From CAZSSH01 sp964609825 (lineage in GTDB: Bacteria > Verrucomicrobiota > Lentisphaeria > Victivallales > Victivallaceae), in assembly GCA_964609825.1 (NCBI GenBank), contig CAZSSH010000002.1, positions 124,001 to 188,000 of the forward strand: DNA of 64,000 nt, given 5' to 3'. How positions within the stretch are numbered: position 1 is the stretch's first letter; the number at the start of each line of letters is the position of its first letter. The notes under the pieces were generated by a model that saw nothing but the letters and a program-made list of their open reading frames with translations, ran no database searches and was not told the DNA's origin. The translations under genes and the position numbers were made by a program. Below are positions 26,006-34,782 of the stretch, one piece after another.

Positions 26006-26926
26006 ATGAAATTCATCAATCTCGGCGGCAGCGGATTACAGGCGTCCAACATCGCATTGGGCTGCATGCGTATTTTGGATCTGTCAGCGGCGGAGCTCGA
26101 CAAACTCATCCATACTTCGCTGGACTCGGGCATCAACTTTTTTGACCACGCCGACATTTACGGCAACCGCGGCGGCTGCGAGGAACATTTCGGCAACTTT
26201 TTGGCCGCCAATCCGGGGATGCGCCAACAAATGCTCATCCAGAGCAAATGCGGCATCCGCACCAAATATTTTGACTTCTCCAAAGAGCATATCCTCTCCT
26301 CGGTGGACGCGAGTTTAAAACGCCTCAAGACCGATTATCTCGACGTGTTGCTGCTTCATCGCCCGGATACCTTGATGGAGCCCGAGGAAGTCGCCGAGGC
26401 CTTTCAATCCTTGCTCAACGCGGGCAAGGTCCGCCAGTTCGGCGTCAGCAACCACAACCCCGCGCAGATCGAATTGCTGCAAAACAGTTTGCCCAACAAA
26501 CTTATCGTCAACCAGCTCCAATTCGGCCCCGCCCACACGCCGATCATCGACTGCGGGATCAATGTCAACATCAAAAGCGCCGCCGGGACCATGCATGACG
26601 GCAGCGTACTGGAGTTTTGCCGCCTCAACAACATCACCATCCAGACCTGGTCGCCGTTTCTCTACGGTTTCTTTGAGGGGGTGTTTCTCAAGGCGGAAAA
26701 ATACGCCGAGCTCAACAAAACCTTGGGCGAGCTCGGCGTCCGGTATCATCTGAGCCGGGCCGCGATGACAGTCGCGTGGATCGCCCGCCACCCGGCCAAC
26801 ATCCAAACCATCGCCGGCGCGGTCGATCCGGTGCGCATCAGCGACATGTGCAAGGGCGCCGAGGTCAATATTACCCGCGAGGAGTGGTATCAAATTTACC
26901 GCTCGGCCGGAAACATCATCCCGTGA
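26006..26926 (+). CDS. Aldo/keto reductase (YdhF-like)
   Basis: The 306-residue NADPH-dependent oxidoreductase shows the family's elements: LGCMRI at the N-terminus, GINFFDHADIYGN with catalytic Asp and Tyr, QSKCGIR with the Lys, LDVLLLHRPD with the His, FGVSNHNP, and the C-terminal QTIAGAVDPVRI cofactor loop. It is closest to the YdhF-type group of cytosolic reductases. The upstream AAGGAG supports the start. The next gene overlaps as TGATG, so the two are cotranscribed, suggesting a sugar-related substrate. Confidence 0.88.
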   Translation: MKFINLGGSGLQASNIALGCMRILDLSAAELDKLIHTSLDSGINFFDHADIYGNRGGCEEHFGNFLAANPGMRQQMLIQSKCGIRTKYFDFSKEHILSSVDASLKRLKTDYLDVLLLHRPDTLMEPEEVAEAFQSLLNAGKVRQFGVSNHNPAQIELLQNSLPNKLIVNQLQFGPAHTPIIDCGINVNIKSAAGTMHDGSVLEFCRLNNITIQTWSPFLYGFFEGVFLKAEKYAELNKTLGELGVRYHLSRAAMTVAWIARHPANIQTIAGAVDPVRISDMCKGAEVNITREEWYQIYRSAGNIIP

Positions 26927-28269
26927 TGCGCTGGATGGCCATGGCGGCAATCCTGCTGTTATCAGGAGGCATCAAAGCGGAGACATTCACTGCCCGATTC
27001 ACCCCCTGCGATGATATTTTTGCCGCTCCCGGCCAAGGCTGGCTGGCATTCGGCAAACAATTTCCCGCCGTGCCCAAAGTCCCTTACGGGCTCTTTTACA
27101 CCCGCTTTGAGTGGGCCGACTTGGAGCCGTCCGAGGGCGTCTACAACTGGCAACCGATCGATGACGCCATCGGAGAGGCGGTCAAGCACCAAATCCCTTT
27201 CGCCTTTCGGATCATGTGCACCAATTATCACAGCAAAAACTACCGGAGCACACCCGAGTGGGTCTTTGCGCGCGGTGTCAAAAGCCAAGAGTACCAGTGG
27301 CACAAACGCGACTACAATCCCAATTTACCGTACACCACCAAAACGCGGATTACCGCCGATTTCTCCGATCCGACTTTTATTGACTTGCACCGCAACTTTA
27401 TCCGGGCGCTGGCCGCGCGTTATGATGGCAACGTTGCCATCGCCTTTATCGATATCGGGAGCTACGGCAACTGGGGCGAGTGGCACACCTGGGGGCTGGG
27501 CGGCATGCCCGCCTCACCGCCCGAAATCCGCCGGCTGTACGCCGACATGTATCTTGAAAATTTTATCAAAACCGATCTCGTGTTTATGTCCGATGACAAC
27601 GTCACTTTTGCCTATGCCTTGGGCGACATGACGCACCCGCGTGTCGGCCTGCGCCGCGACGGCGTCGGCTCGGAGGAGAAATACCGGTTGTGGTTTACCA
27701 CCAAATACCGCGATATCCCGCAACTCCCCGACTTGTGGCGGAGCCGCCGGATCGTCTTTGAATGGCACAGCAGTTATGAAACCATGTGCAAAAACAACTG
27801 GCCGCTCGCCAAGGCGGTCGACTGGATTTTGGACAATCACTGCTGTTTATTGTCGGACAACCTCAATTTGGGACAAATCCCGCCCCAAGAGTGGCCGCAA
27901 ATTGACCGCCTCGCGCGCGGTTTGGGAGCAAGGATTGTTCTAAACTCTGCGACTGTCACCGTGCAAAATTCCCGACTTGCCGTCACCGTCGAGGGAGCCA
28001 ATACCGGAATCACTCCGATTTATCTGCCTTATGTCTGGGAATATCAGCTCGGCGATACGGTTTGGCAAGGCTCCGCCGATACCTCACTCTCGCCCGGGTC
28101 GTTTACATTACATGAATCTTTTCTCCTCCCCGCCAATCTCCCGGACGAAGCGGTTTTGACGTTGCGCTTGCGTCACCGCGACCGGATTTTTATGGATTTC
28201 CCGCTCGCAGTGGACGCAAAAAATGCGAAAGGTAATGTAATTTTAGCCAAAATTAGACTTGACAAATAA
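26926..28269 (+). CDS. Secreted DUF4832-like (beta/alpha)-barrel protein
   Basis: The 447-residue protein has an N-terminal signal peptide (MRWMAMAAILLLSGGIKA). A glycosidase-like barrel follows: YGLFYTRFEWADLEPSEGVYNW, FAFRIMCTNYH, then IAFIDIGSYGNWGEWHTWG, a pattern of DUF4832-type putative hydrolases in which W-G-E-W supplies a possible catalytic Glu. A C-terminal beta-sandwich region (about 350-447) completes it. The frame is open back to 26776, but that part lies inside the reductase; the ATG at 26926 overlaps its stop. It is probably periplasmic or extracellular, working on a glycan. Confidence 0.65.
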   Translation: MRWMAMAAILLLSGGIKAETFTARFTPCDDIFAAPGQGWLAFGKQFPAVPKVPYGLFYTRFEWADLEPSEGVYNWQPIDDAIGEAVKHQIPFAFRIMCTNYHSKNYRSTPEWVFARGVKSQEYQWHKRDYNPNLPYTTKTRITADFSDPTFIDLHRNFIRALAARYDGNVAIAFIDIGSYGNWGEWHTWGLGGMPASPPEIRRLYADMYLENFIKTDLVFMSDDNVTFAYALGDMTHPRVGLRRDGVGSEEKYRLWFTTKYRDIPQLPDLWRSRRIVFEWHSSYETMCKNNWPLAKAVDWILDNHCCLLSDNLNLGQIPPQEWPQIDRLARGLGARIVLNSATVTVQNSRLAVTVEGANTGITPIYLPYVWEYQLGDTVWQGSADTSLSPGSFTLHESFLLPANLPDEAVLTLRLRHRDRIFMDFPLAVDAKNAKGNVILAKIRLDK

Positions 28270-28286
28270 AAAATACGCGTTATATT
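28259..28286 (+). promoter_or_regulatory. Strong promoter for the Cys-rich lipoprotein
   Basis: TTGACA, 16 bp, TATATT. The -35 box overlaps the end of the preceding gene. Confidence 0.6.
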
Positions 28287-28338
28287 GCACTACAGATGGG
28301 TATGGTCCCATGCAAAAAAAAAGAGAAAGGAATCGATC

Positions 28339-28551
28339 ATGAAAAAACTGTTATTGCTGGGTGCGGCCGCCTTCGTAACATTGGCCATCACCGGTTGTAC
28401 TTGCCCGTTTATGGGTGACAAGTGCTGCAAGGACGGCAAATGCGAAATGAAAGATGCCAAATGCTGCGACAAAAAAGATGCAAAATGCGACGCTCCCGCC
28501 GCCCCGGCCAAATGCGATGCTCCGGCGACTCCCGCCGCCCCGGCCAAATAA
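28339..28551 (+). CDS. Small Cys-rich lipoprotein
   Basis: A 70-residue protein. MKKLLLLGAAAFVTLAITGC is a lipoprotein signal with the lipobox ITGC, so the mature chain starts at Cys20. The mature part has many Cys (CTC, KCCKDGKCEMKDAKCCDKK) in a lysine-rich stretch, then a low-complexity Ala/Pro tail with three similar KCDAPA units. It likely anchors to a membrane facing the periplasm. The Cys pattern suggests metal or thiol binding, but no family is recognised. It is transcribed alone from a near-consensus promoter, so expression may be high. Confidence 0.8.
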   Translation: MKKLLLLGAAAFVTLAITGCTCPFMGDKCCKDGKCEMKDAKCCDKKDAKCDAPAAPAKCDAPATPAAPAK

Positions 28552-28587
28552 TTGCATAATTATCCATAGTTAATACACAATTTTAGA

Positions 28588-28643
28588 TTGTGAAACTCCA
28601 TTTTACAAGTTATATTAACCAATAGTAAGATGGAGTTTTTTTT
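28588..28643 (+). promoter_or_regulatory. Overlapping terminator-like hairpin and nagA promoter
   Basis: AAACTCCAT (28593-28601) pairs with ATGGAGTTT (28630-28638), followed by eight T, as in an intrinsic terminator with a long loop. A promoter TTGTGA, 17 bp, TATATT (28588-28616) overlaps it, its -10 box in the loop. The 3' arm also contains the GGAG ribosome-binding site of nagA. The long loop lowers confidence in termination. Confidence 0.45.
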
Positions 28644-29774
28644 ATGCTGCAAATCATCAAACACTGCCGGATCATTTCGCCGGACTTGGATTTGACCGAC
28701 GGCGATCTCGTGATCGAAAACAACCGCATCGCCGAGGTCGGTCATAATCTTGCCGTCGACAAAGCGCAAAGTTTTGACGGCCGGGAGCTCATCGCCATGC
28801 CCGGCTTTATCGACGTCCATTGCCACGGCCGCGACAACTGCGATTTTTGCGACGCCACTGCCGCTGCGGTCAACACCATCGGGCGCGGCAAACTCAATGA
28901 GGGGGTAACCAGCGTCTTGCCCACCACCTTGACGCTGCCTCATGCGGAACTCGCCGACACCTTGCGCGCGATTGCCGCCTACGATCAAAGCGGGGCCAAA
29001 ATGCCGGGGGTGCACTTGGAGGGCCCGTATATCAACGGCAAATGCTGCGGAGCCCAAAATCCCGCCTTTGTCCGGCCGCCCGATTTGGACGAAGTGAAAG
29101 CGCTGGCGCAAATTTACCCGGTCATAAAAACCTCGTTTGCGATCGAAACTCCGGGCGGCACCGACTTTGTCCGCCAGTTGCGCGAGATTAACATCACCCC
29201 CTCGTGCGTCCACAGCAACGCCACTTACGGCATTTTTGAAGAAGCCTTTGCCCAAGGGTTGCGCAATCTGAGCCATTTTTGCAATCAAATGACGCCGCTG
29301 CATCACCGCGATATCGGCCTTGTGGGCGCAGGATTGCTCAAAGACGCCGTCTGCTTGGAGCTCATCTGTGACACCTTGCATGTTTCGCCGCCGATGATCG
29401 AGCTCATTTTTAAAGTCAAGGGCTGCGCCAAAATTGAGCTGGTGAGCGACGCCATGCGCGCCGCCGGAATGCCCAACGGGGATTACAATCTGGGCGGTCT
29501 TGAGGTTGCCGTCAAAGGCGGCGCCGCCAGACTCAAGGACAACGGCGCTCTGGCGGGCTCGACATTGCAAATCAACCGGGCGCTGCAAAATGTGGCAACC
29601 ATTACCCGGCTGCCGTTAAAAGAGCTGGTGAAAACCACCTCGTATAATCAGGCGCAGAGCCTCAATCTCTCTAACTTGGGAAAACTTGAGCGCGGTTATT
29701 GTGCCGACATTGTTTTATTAAATGACAACTTTGACGTCTGCGCTGTCTGGGTGGACGGCGTTAAAAAGCGCTGA
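28644..29774 (+). CDS. nagA: N-acetylglucosamine-6-phosphate deacetylase
   Basis: The 376-residue metal-dependent amidohydrolase removes acetate from GlcNAc-6-phosphate in amino-sugar and cell-wall recycling. Visible motifs: PGFIDVHCHG (metal-binding His region), GVHLEGPYIN with the metal-binding Glu, CVHSNATY, LSHFCNQMTPLHHR and ELVSDAMRAAG with the catalytic Asp. Length matches the family. No nagB, nagE or NagC-like regulator adjoins it, but a NanA/DapA-family lyase lies about 18 kb away. Confidence 0.93.
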   Translation: MLQIIKHCRIISPDLDLTDGDLVIENNRIAEVGHNLAVDKAQSFDGRELIAMPGFIDVHCHGRDNCDFCDATAAAVNTIGRGKLNEGVTSVLPTTLTLPHAELADTLRAIAAYDQSGAKMPGVHLEGPYINGKCCGAQNPAFVRPPDLDEVKALAQIYPVIKTSFAIETPGGTDFVRQLREINITPSCVHSNATYGIFEEAFAQGLRNLSHFCNQMTPLHHRDIGLVGAGLLKDAVCLELICDTLHVSPPMIELIFKVKGCAKIELVSDAMRAAGMPNGDYNLGGLEVAVKGGAARLKDNGALAGSTLQINRALQNVATITRLPLKELVKTTSYNQAQSLNLSNLGKLERGYCADIVLLNDNFDVCAVWVDGVKKR

Positions 29775-29783
29775 AACAAAAAA

Positions 29784-29810
29784 CCCCGGCGTTGCATCCG
29801 CAAGCCGGGG
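29784..29810 (-). terminator. Terminator of the prfB operon
   Basis: CCCCGGC/GCCGGGG stem with six T following on the minus strand, 19 bp past the prfB stop. Confidence 0.85.
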
Positions 29811-29829
29811 CTTAACGTCACCAGCCGCT

Positions 29830-30921
29830 TCAGCGGTTGGATTTCAAAAATGCTTCGATAAATTGATCGATTTCCCCGTCGAGGACCCCGGCGGTATCAC
29901 TGGTTTCCACATCGGTGCGCAAATCTTTGACCATCTGATAGGGCTGCAAAACATAGGAGCGAATCTGGCTCCCCCAGCCATTGTCCACTTTTTCGCCGCG
30001 AATGGCATCGGCCGCGTTGCGCCGCTTTTCATCCTCGTACTCATAGAGTTTGGCTTTGAGCATTTTCATCGCGGTCGCCCGGTTTTTGTGCTGCGAGCGC
30101 TCGTTTTGGCACGCCACTACGATGTTGGTCGGGATGTGCGTAATGCGGATCGCCGAGTCGGTGGTGTTGACGTGCTGGCCGCCCGCCCCGCTGGAGCGGT
30201 AGGTATCGATGCGCAAATCCGCTTCGTTGATCTCAATATCGATGTCGTCGTCGAGCTCGGGAAACACGTCCACCGAGACAAACGAGGTATGCCGCCGGGC
30301 ATTGCTGTCAAAGGGGGAAATGCGGACGAGGCGGTGCACACCTTTTTCGCCCTTCATATACCCGTAGGCAAAGTCGCCCGATACCTGCAAGGTGACACTC
30401 TTAATCCCCGCTTCGTCACCGGGCTGGATGTCCATAATCTCGTCCTTCCACCCCCGGCGCTCAAAGTACCGGCGGTACATACGCAACAGCATATTGGCCC
30501 AGTCGCACGACTCGGTGCCGCCCGCCCCGGCATGGATCGAGAAATAAAGATTGTTTTTGTCAAACTGGCCGGAGAGGAAGCTCACCAGCTCCAGTTTATT
30601 GAGACCTTTGATCAAACGGTAATAGGCAATCTCGGTTTCTTTGAGGAAATCCGGGTCTTCGCCCGCCAATTCAATCGCCGCCGTAAAATCCTCGACATCG
30701 CCGAGCATCTTTTGATACGGCTCCAGAACGTTGCGGCAAGCCGAGAGCTCCGCCACCGTTGCCTGCGCAGACTCTTTTTTGTCCCAAAAATCGGGCGCGG
30801 TCATGCGCTCCTCGATTTGTTTCAATTCGGCCTGCTTATCCTCGATGCCGAGAAATTCGCCCAAATGCACCACCCGCTGCTGCAAGTCTTTTTCCGCTGC
30901 TTTCAGCTCTTCGATGGTCAT
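29830..30921 (-). CDS. prfB: Peptide chain release factor 2
   Basis: The 363-residue RF2 recognises UGA and UAA and releases the peptide. It has the RF2-type SPF tripeptide in RISPFDSNARRHTSF, the GGQ catalytic loop in SSGAGGQHVN and HAGAGGTESCDWANML. The gene is one uninterrupted frame: at the place where many prfB genes have the CUU-UGA programmed frameshift, codons for LGEFLGIEDK run straight through, so the usual autoregulation is absent. Its start overlaps the upstream IscU-like gene stop as ATGA. Confidence 0.96.
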   Translation of the reverse strand: MTIEELKAAEKDLQQRVVHLGEFLGIEDKQAELKQIEERMTAPDFWDKKESAQATVAELSACRNVLEPYQKMLGDVEDFTAAIELAGEDPDFLKETEIAYYRLIKGLNKLELVSFLSGQFDKNNLYFSIHAGAGGTESCDWANMLLRMYRRYFERRGWKDEIMDIQPGDEAGIKSVTLQVSGDFAYGYMKGEKGVHRLVRISPFDSNARRHTSFVSVDVFPELDDDIDIEINEADLRIDTYRSSGAGGQHVNTTDSAIRITHIPTNIVVACQNERSQHKNRATAMKMLKAKLYEYEDEKRRNAADAIRGEKVDNGWGSQIRSYVLQPYQMVKDLRTDVETSDTAGVLDGEIDQFIEAFLKSNR

Positions 30922-31508
30922 TTCTTTAATTTCTCCAGTTTCCAGAGGTCGTCGAGCAAGTGTTGGATTTCATCCAGACACGCGCCGCAGGCGCCGCCGG
31001 CTTTGCAGTACTTGGAGACGTCCTCGGCCTTGGTGATATTGTTTTCGCGGGCGACTTTAACAATCTTGACGTCGCTCACGGTGAAACACTTGCAGACGAT
31101 TTTTCCCTCATGCTCGTCATCGGCCTCAAACGGGTTGGGCAACCCTTTGTATTTGGCAATGGCCGCCTGCAAGGCCTCCATCCCCATCACCGAGCAGTGC
31201 ATCTTGGCCTCGGGCAATTCGCCGAGCTCGTTGACAATATCATGATTGGTGATCGCCGCCGCCTCATCGAGCGTCTTGCCGACCAGCATCTCGGTCAATA
31301 CCGAGCTTGACGCAATTGCGCTCGCGCAACCGAAGGTCTTGAATTTGGCCTCGGTGACCTTGCCGTTGTCGTCCAGCTTAATGGTGAGTCTCAAGGCATC
31401 GCCGCAGGCGGCATTGCCGACTTCGCCCACCGCATCGGGATTCTCAACTTCGCCCACGTTGCGCGGATTCAAAAAGTGATCCATCACTTTGTCATTGTAA
31501 TTCCACAT
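30918..31508 (-). CDS. NifU-type Fe-S scaffold (IscU + BFD-like [2Fe-2S] domain)
   Basis: The 196-residue protein has an IscU scaffold domain (residues 1-130) with cysteines in NAACGDAL, TFGCASAIASSS and MHCSVMG. A C-terminal BFD-like ferredoxin domain follows with CKCF and CKAGGACGACL. The extra C-terminal NifU (Nfu) domain of nitrogen-fixing types is missing. It assembles iron-sulphur clusters for transfer to apoproteins. No cysteine desulfurase is adjacent. The start at ATG 31508 follows GAGGT; the frame upstream runs into proS. It is cotranscribed with proS and prfB. Confidence 0.9.
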   Translation of the reverse strand: MWNYNDKVMDHFLNPRNVGEVENPDAVGEVGNAACGDALRLTIKLDDNGKVTEAKFKTFGCASAIASSSVLTEMLVGKTLDEAAAITNHDIVNELGELPEAKMHCSVMGMEALQAAIAKYKGLPNPFEADDEHEGKIVCKCFTVSDVKIVKVARENNITKAEDVSKYCKAGGACGACLDEIQHLLDDLWKLEKLKK

Positions 31509-31509
31509 T

Positions 31510-33249
31510 TTACACCTCAAATCTGGCCAGTTGCCGGGCAACTTCCGCCTTTAAAAACGTTTGGATCGAGTCCAGCGGCAACTTTTGCGTTTCCGCCGTG
31601 CCCCGGATTTTAAATTCAACCGCGTTTTCCGCCAAGGTTTTGGGCGAAACCACCACCCGGAGCGGAATTCCCAGCAAATCGGCGTCATTAAACATGAAAC
31701 CGGGCTTCTCTCCGCGGTCATCATACAATACTTCAATTTTTTGAGATTGCAAATCCAGATACAATTTTTCGCAGATTTCTCCCACGCCTTCTTTGTCGGG
31801 CGTGATCGCGCAGAGGTGAACTTGATAGGGCGCAATCGACATCGGCCAAATGGGACCGTACTCATCATAATTTTGCTCAAGCACGGAGGCCATCGTGCGG
31901 CCGACGCCGATCCCGTAGCAGCCCATGATCATCACTTGCGATTTGCCGTTGCGGTCAAGGTAATTGCAGCCCATCGCGGCGGAGTACTTGGTGCCCAACT
32001 GGAAAATGTTGCCGACTTCGATCCCGCGGGTGAAGATCAATGGTTTGCCGGTCACCGGACAGGGGTCGCCCTCGCGGACGTTGGCAATGTCGATGATCTC
32101 ATATTTGACTCCGGCGGCATCGCGCTCCAAATTAAAGTTGATAAAGTGGTAATCGGTCTCATTGGCGCCGACCACCAGATTGCCGGAGCCCGCGACCGAC
32201 GGGTCGATGATGATCTTGACTTTGGCCTTTTGCAAATTTAAAATCGAGGCAAAGCCGGGGACGCAGCCCGCCGCCAAAATCGCCTCGTCGTCGGCAAACT
32301 TCATCTCCGACGCCTGCGCCGCATTGGCAAGCTTGCTCTCATTGACCTCAAAATCACCGCGGATCATCGCAAAAATCAATTCACCGGTGTGGACATTTTG
32401 ATAAAAGACCGCTTTGCCGGTGTTTTCGGGCTTGAGCCCCAAAAAGCCGGAGACGTCCTCAATGCTTTTCAAATCGGGGGTATGCACCTTTTGCATGGCG
32501 AGCAAAGTTGCGGGCTTCTCATATTTCCAGGCGGCGGTCGCCACTTCGCGGTTGGCTTTGTACGAGTAATCCTCGTTGGTAATGATGGTATCCTCGCCGC
32601 ACTCGCAAATCGCCATAAATTCGTGCGAAATTTTTCCGCCCATCATCCCCGAGTTGGAGAGGATGCTGAGCACATTTTGCATCCCGACGCGTTTAAAAAT
32701 TCGCTCGTAAGCCTCGTGGGCCCGAACATAATACTGCTCCAAATCCTCCTGCGTAGCGTGAAAGCTGTAGGCGTCCTTCATCGTAAACTCGCGCACCCGG
32801 ATCATCCCGGCGCGCGGTCTGGCTTCATCGCGGTATTTGGTCTGGATCTGGTAGAGCATCACTGGCAGTTGCTTGTAGCTGTTGACCTCGCTGCGGACCA
32901 AGTGGACCACCGCTTCCTCGTGGGTCATCGCCAAAATCATCGGCTTGTCATTGCGGTCCTTAAAGCGCAACAGCTCCTGACCGACCGCCTGATAACGGCC
33001 CGACTCCTCCCACAGCTCGGCGGGCAGCACCACCGGCATCAAAACTTCCTGCCCCTCGATGCGGTTCATCTCCTCGCGGATGATCGCTTCAATCTTGTCA
33101 ACAATGCGCTTGCCGACCGGCAGCAGCGAATAAATCCCGGCCGAAACCGGCCTCACATAGCCGCCGCGGATTAAAAACTTATGACTCACCGTCGATGCAT
33201 CTTTGGGGGTCTCTTTGATCCGGCGACCCACCAGCTGACTCATTTTCAT
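31510..33249 (-). CDS. proS: Prolyl-tRNA synthetase (bacterial type)
   Basis: The 579-residue class II synthetase charges tRNA-Pro. Motif 1 region: RRGYVRPVSAGIYSLLPVG-like with MPVVLP; motif 2: YQIQTKYRDEARPRAGMIRVREF; motif 3: GCYGIGVGRTMASVLEQ. The insertion (editing) domain of bacterial-type ProRS lies between motifs 2 and 3 (about 225-395). The C-terminal anticodon-binding domain includes LYDDRGEKPGFMFNDADLLGIP. The stop is one base from the IscU-like gene start, so the three genes form one operon after the secY terminator. Confidence 0.95.
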   Translation of the reverse strand: MKMSQLVGRRIKETPKDASTVSHKFLIRGGYVRPVSAGIYSLLPVGKRIVDKIEAIIREEMNRIEGQEVLMPVVLPAELWEESGRYQAVGQELLRFKDRNDKPMILAMTHEEAVVHLVRSEVNSYKQLPVMLYQIQTKYRDEARPRAGMIRVREFTMKDAYSFHATQEDLEQYYVRAHEAYERIFKRVGMQNVLSILSNSGMMGGKISHEFMAICECGEDTIITNEDYSYKANREVATAAWKYEKPATLLAMQKVHTPDLKSIEDVSGFLGLKPENTGKAVFYQNVHTGELIFAMIRGDFEVNESKLANAAQASEMKFADDEAILAAGCVPGFASILNLQKAKVKIIIDPSVAGSGNLVVGANETDYHFINFNLERDAAGVKYEIIDIANVREGDPCPVTGKPLIFTRGIEVGNIFQLGTKYSAAMGCNYLDRNGKSQVMIMGCYGIGVGRTMASVLEQNYDEYGPIWPMSIAPYQVHLCAITPDKEGVGEICEKLYLDLQSQKIEVLYDDRGEKPGFMFNDADLLGIPLRVVVSPKTLAENAVEFKIRGTAETQKLPLDSIQTFLKAEVARQLARFEV

Positions 33250-33324
33250 AAAATAAAATTCCTCTGGTTATATCTCTTGCCGAAGCCTTGCGGACCTGCC
33301 GCGCCGCTCCCATTTAAAACACAA

Positions 33325-33359
33325 AAAGACTTAAAAGACAATTTGCCTTTTAAGTCTTT
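33325..33359 (-). terminator. Terminator after secY
   Basis: A 13-bp stem (AAAGACTTAAAAG with CTTTTAAGTCTTT) whose minus-strand side runs into TTTTTG. It ends the ribosomal protein-secY operon before proS. Confidence 0.8.
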
Positions 33360-33374
33360 GGATTTTCAAAACTG

Positions 33375-34754
33375 TCAGTTTCCGCTGCGGCCTCTGAGTC
33401 TGCCGGACTTGAGGAAACCGTCATAATGACGCATCGTCAGATGCGACTCCAACTGACTCATGGTATCGAGCACCACCCCGACCATAATCAGCAAACTGGT
33501 ACCGCCGAAAAATTGAGCCACCATAAACGGAATCCGGAAATTGCTGTAAAGCAGCATCGGAAACAGCGCCAACACCATCAGAAACAGTGCACCGCCGGTG
33601 GTAACCCGGGTCATCGTCATATCGAGGAAGTTGGCAGTCGCCTGCCCCGGGCTGATCCCCGGAATGTAGGCGCCTTCCTTTTTCAAATTATCCGCAATCT
33701 GGAGCGGGTTGAATTGGTTGGCCACCCAAAAGAAACTGAAGAGCAAAATCAGCACGGCATAAGCAACCATATAGCCGGGCCCGTCCTGGCGGAAGAAAAC
33801 ATAGAGCGAGTGCCAAATCGAGCCGGAGCCCGTTTGCTGCGTCATCGCCTGAAACAAGTACCCGGGGATCATCAAAATCGCACCGGCGAAAATGATCGGC
33901 ATCACGTTGGCAAAGTTAACCTTGAGCGGCATGTAGGTGGTGCCGCCGGACATCTGATTGCCGACGGTTTTGCGCACCATCTGGATCGGAATGCGCCGGT
34001 AGCCCTGCGACAACAAAATCGTCGCCGCGGTCACCGCGCAAAAGACCAGCAACAAGAGCAGCAACTGCACCGGCTTAAAGGTCGAGCCGTCGGGAGTGCT
34101 CCCTTTGACCGCCATATCCACAAGGTCAAAAATCGCAGCGGGCAAACGGGAAATAATATTGATGGTAATAATGAGCGATACCCCGTTGCCAATCCCGCGC
34201 TCGGTGATCTGTTCGCCCATCCAGGTAAACATCATCGTCGTACAGGTAATCACCAAAACGGTAATCGGGACAAACACCGACACACTGCCGATGTACAAAG
34301 GCTCACTCGGGTTGGGCAAACCGAGACGGCTCGGGTTGACCATCGCCATCGCCACCATCGCGCCCTGAATTACGCAGACCACAATGGTGAGATAGCGGGT
34401 GTATTGAGCGATTTTCTGGCGTCCGGTATCCCCTTCGCGGGAAATTTTTTCCAACGCGGGAAATACCGGCACCAGCAATTGCATGATAATCGAAGCGGTG
34501 ATGTACGGCATGATCCCCAACGCTCCCAAAGCAAAGTGCGCCAAAGCACCGCCGGAGAAAAGGTCGATCAAACTGACAAAACCGCCAGATGAGGTGGCAC
34601 CCATATCATGAATGAATTTTTCCAGTGCGGTCGGATTGACCCCCGGACACGGAATGTTGCTGGCGACGCGCACCAATACAATGATCAGCGCGGTAAATAA
34701 CAGCCGCTTGCGCAACTCTTTAACTTTCAGTATGTTTAAAAATGCCTTCCACAT
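33375..34754 (-). CDS. secY: Protein translocase subunit SecY
   Basis: The 459-residue channel subunit of the Sec translocon has ten membrane helices. Typical blocks: LRKRLLFTALIIVLVRVASNIPCPG at the first helix (split here only for reference), a plug-region GGALAHFALGALGIMPYITASI, and GISPGQATANFLDMTMTRVTTGGALF near the C-terminus. It ends the ribosomal operon and is followed by a terminator and proS, not by adk, map or infA. Confidence 0.95.
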   Translation of the reverse strand: MWKAFLNILKVKELRKRLLFTALIIVLVRVASNIPCPGVNPTALEKFIHDMGATSSGGFVSLIDLFSGGALAHFALGALGIMPYITASIIMQLLVPVFPALEKISREGDTGRQKIAQYTRYLTIVVCVIQGAMVAMAMVNPSRLGLPNPSEPLYIGSVSVFVPITVLVITCTTMMFTWMGEQITERGIGNGVSLIITINIISRLPAAIFDLVDMAVKGSTPDGSTFKPVQLLLLLLVFCAVTAATILLSQGYRRIPIQMVRKTVGNQMSGGTTYMPLKVNFANVMPIIFAGAILMIPGYLFQAMTQQTGSGSIWHSLYVFFRQDGPGYMVAYAVLILLFSFFWVANQFNPLQIADNLKKEGAYIPGISPGQATANFLDMTMTRVTTGGALFLMVLALFPMLLYSNFRIPFMVAQFFGGTSLLIMVGVVLDTMSQLESHLTMRHYDGFLKSGRLRGRSGN

Positions 34755-34782
34755 CGCTTGATTATCCTGTTGTGAGGAATCG

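Noticed and set aside
29830..30921. Programmed frameshift in prfB
   Set aside because: The coding frame is continuous through the expected site with no in-frame stop.
29722..31245. Long plus-strand open frame across prfB and the Fe-S scaffold
   Set aside because: Antisense shadow of two well-recognised genes.
33426..34592. Plus-strand open frame opposite secY
   Set aside because: Antisense to secY; composition rich in His/Arg/Gln as expected from a shadow frame.
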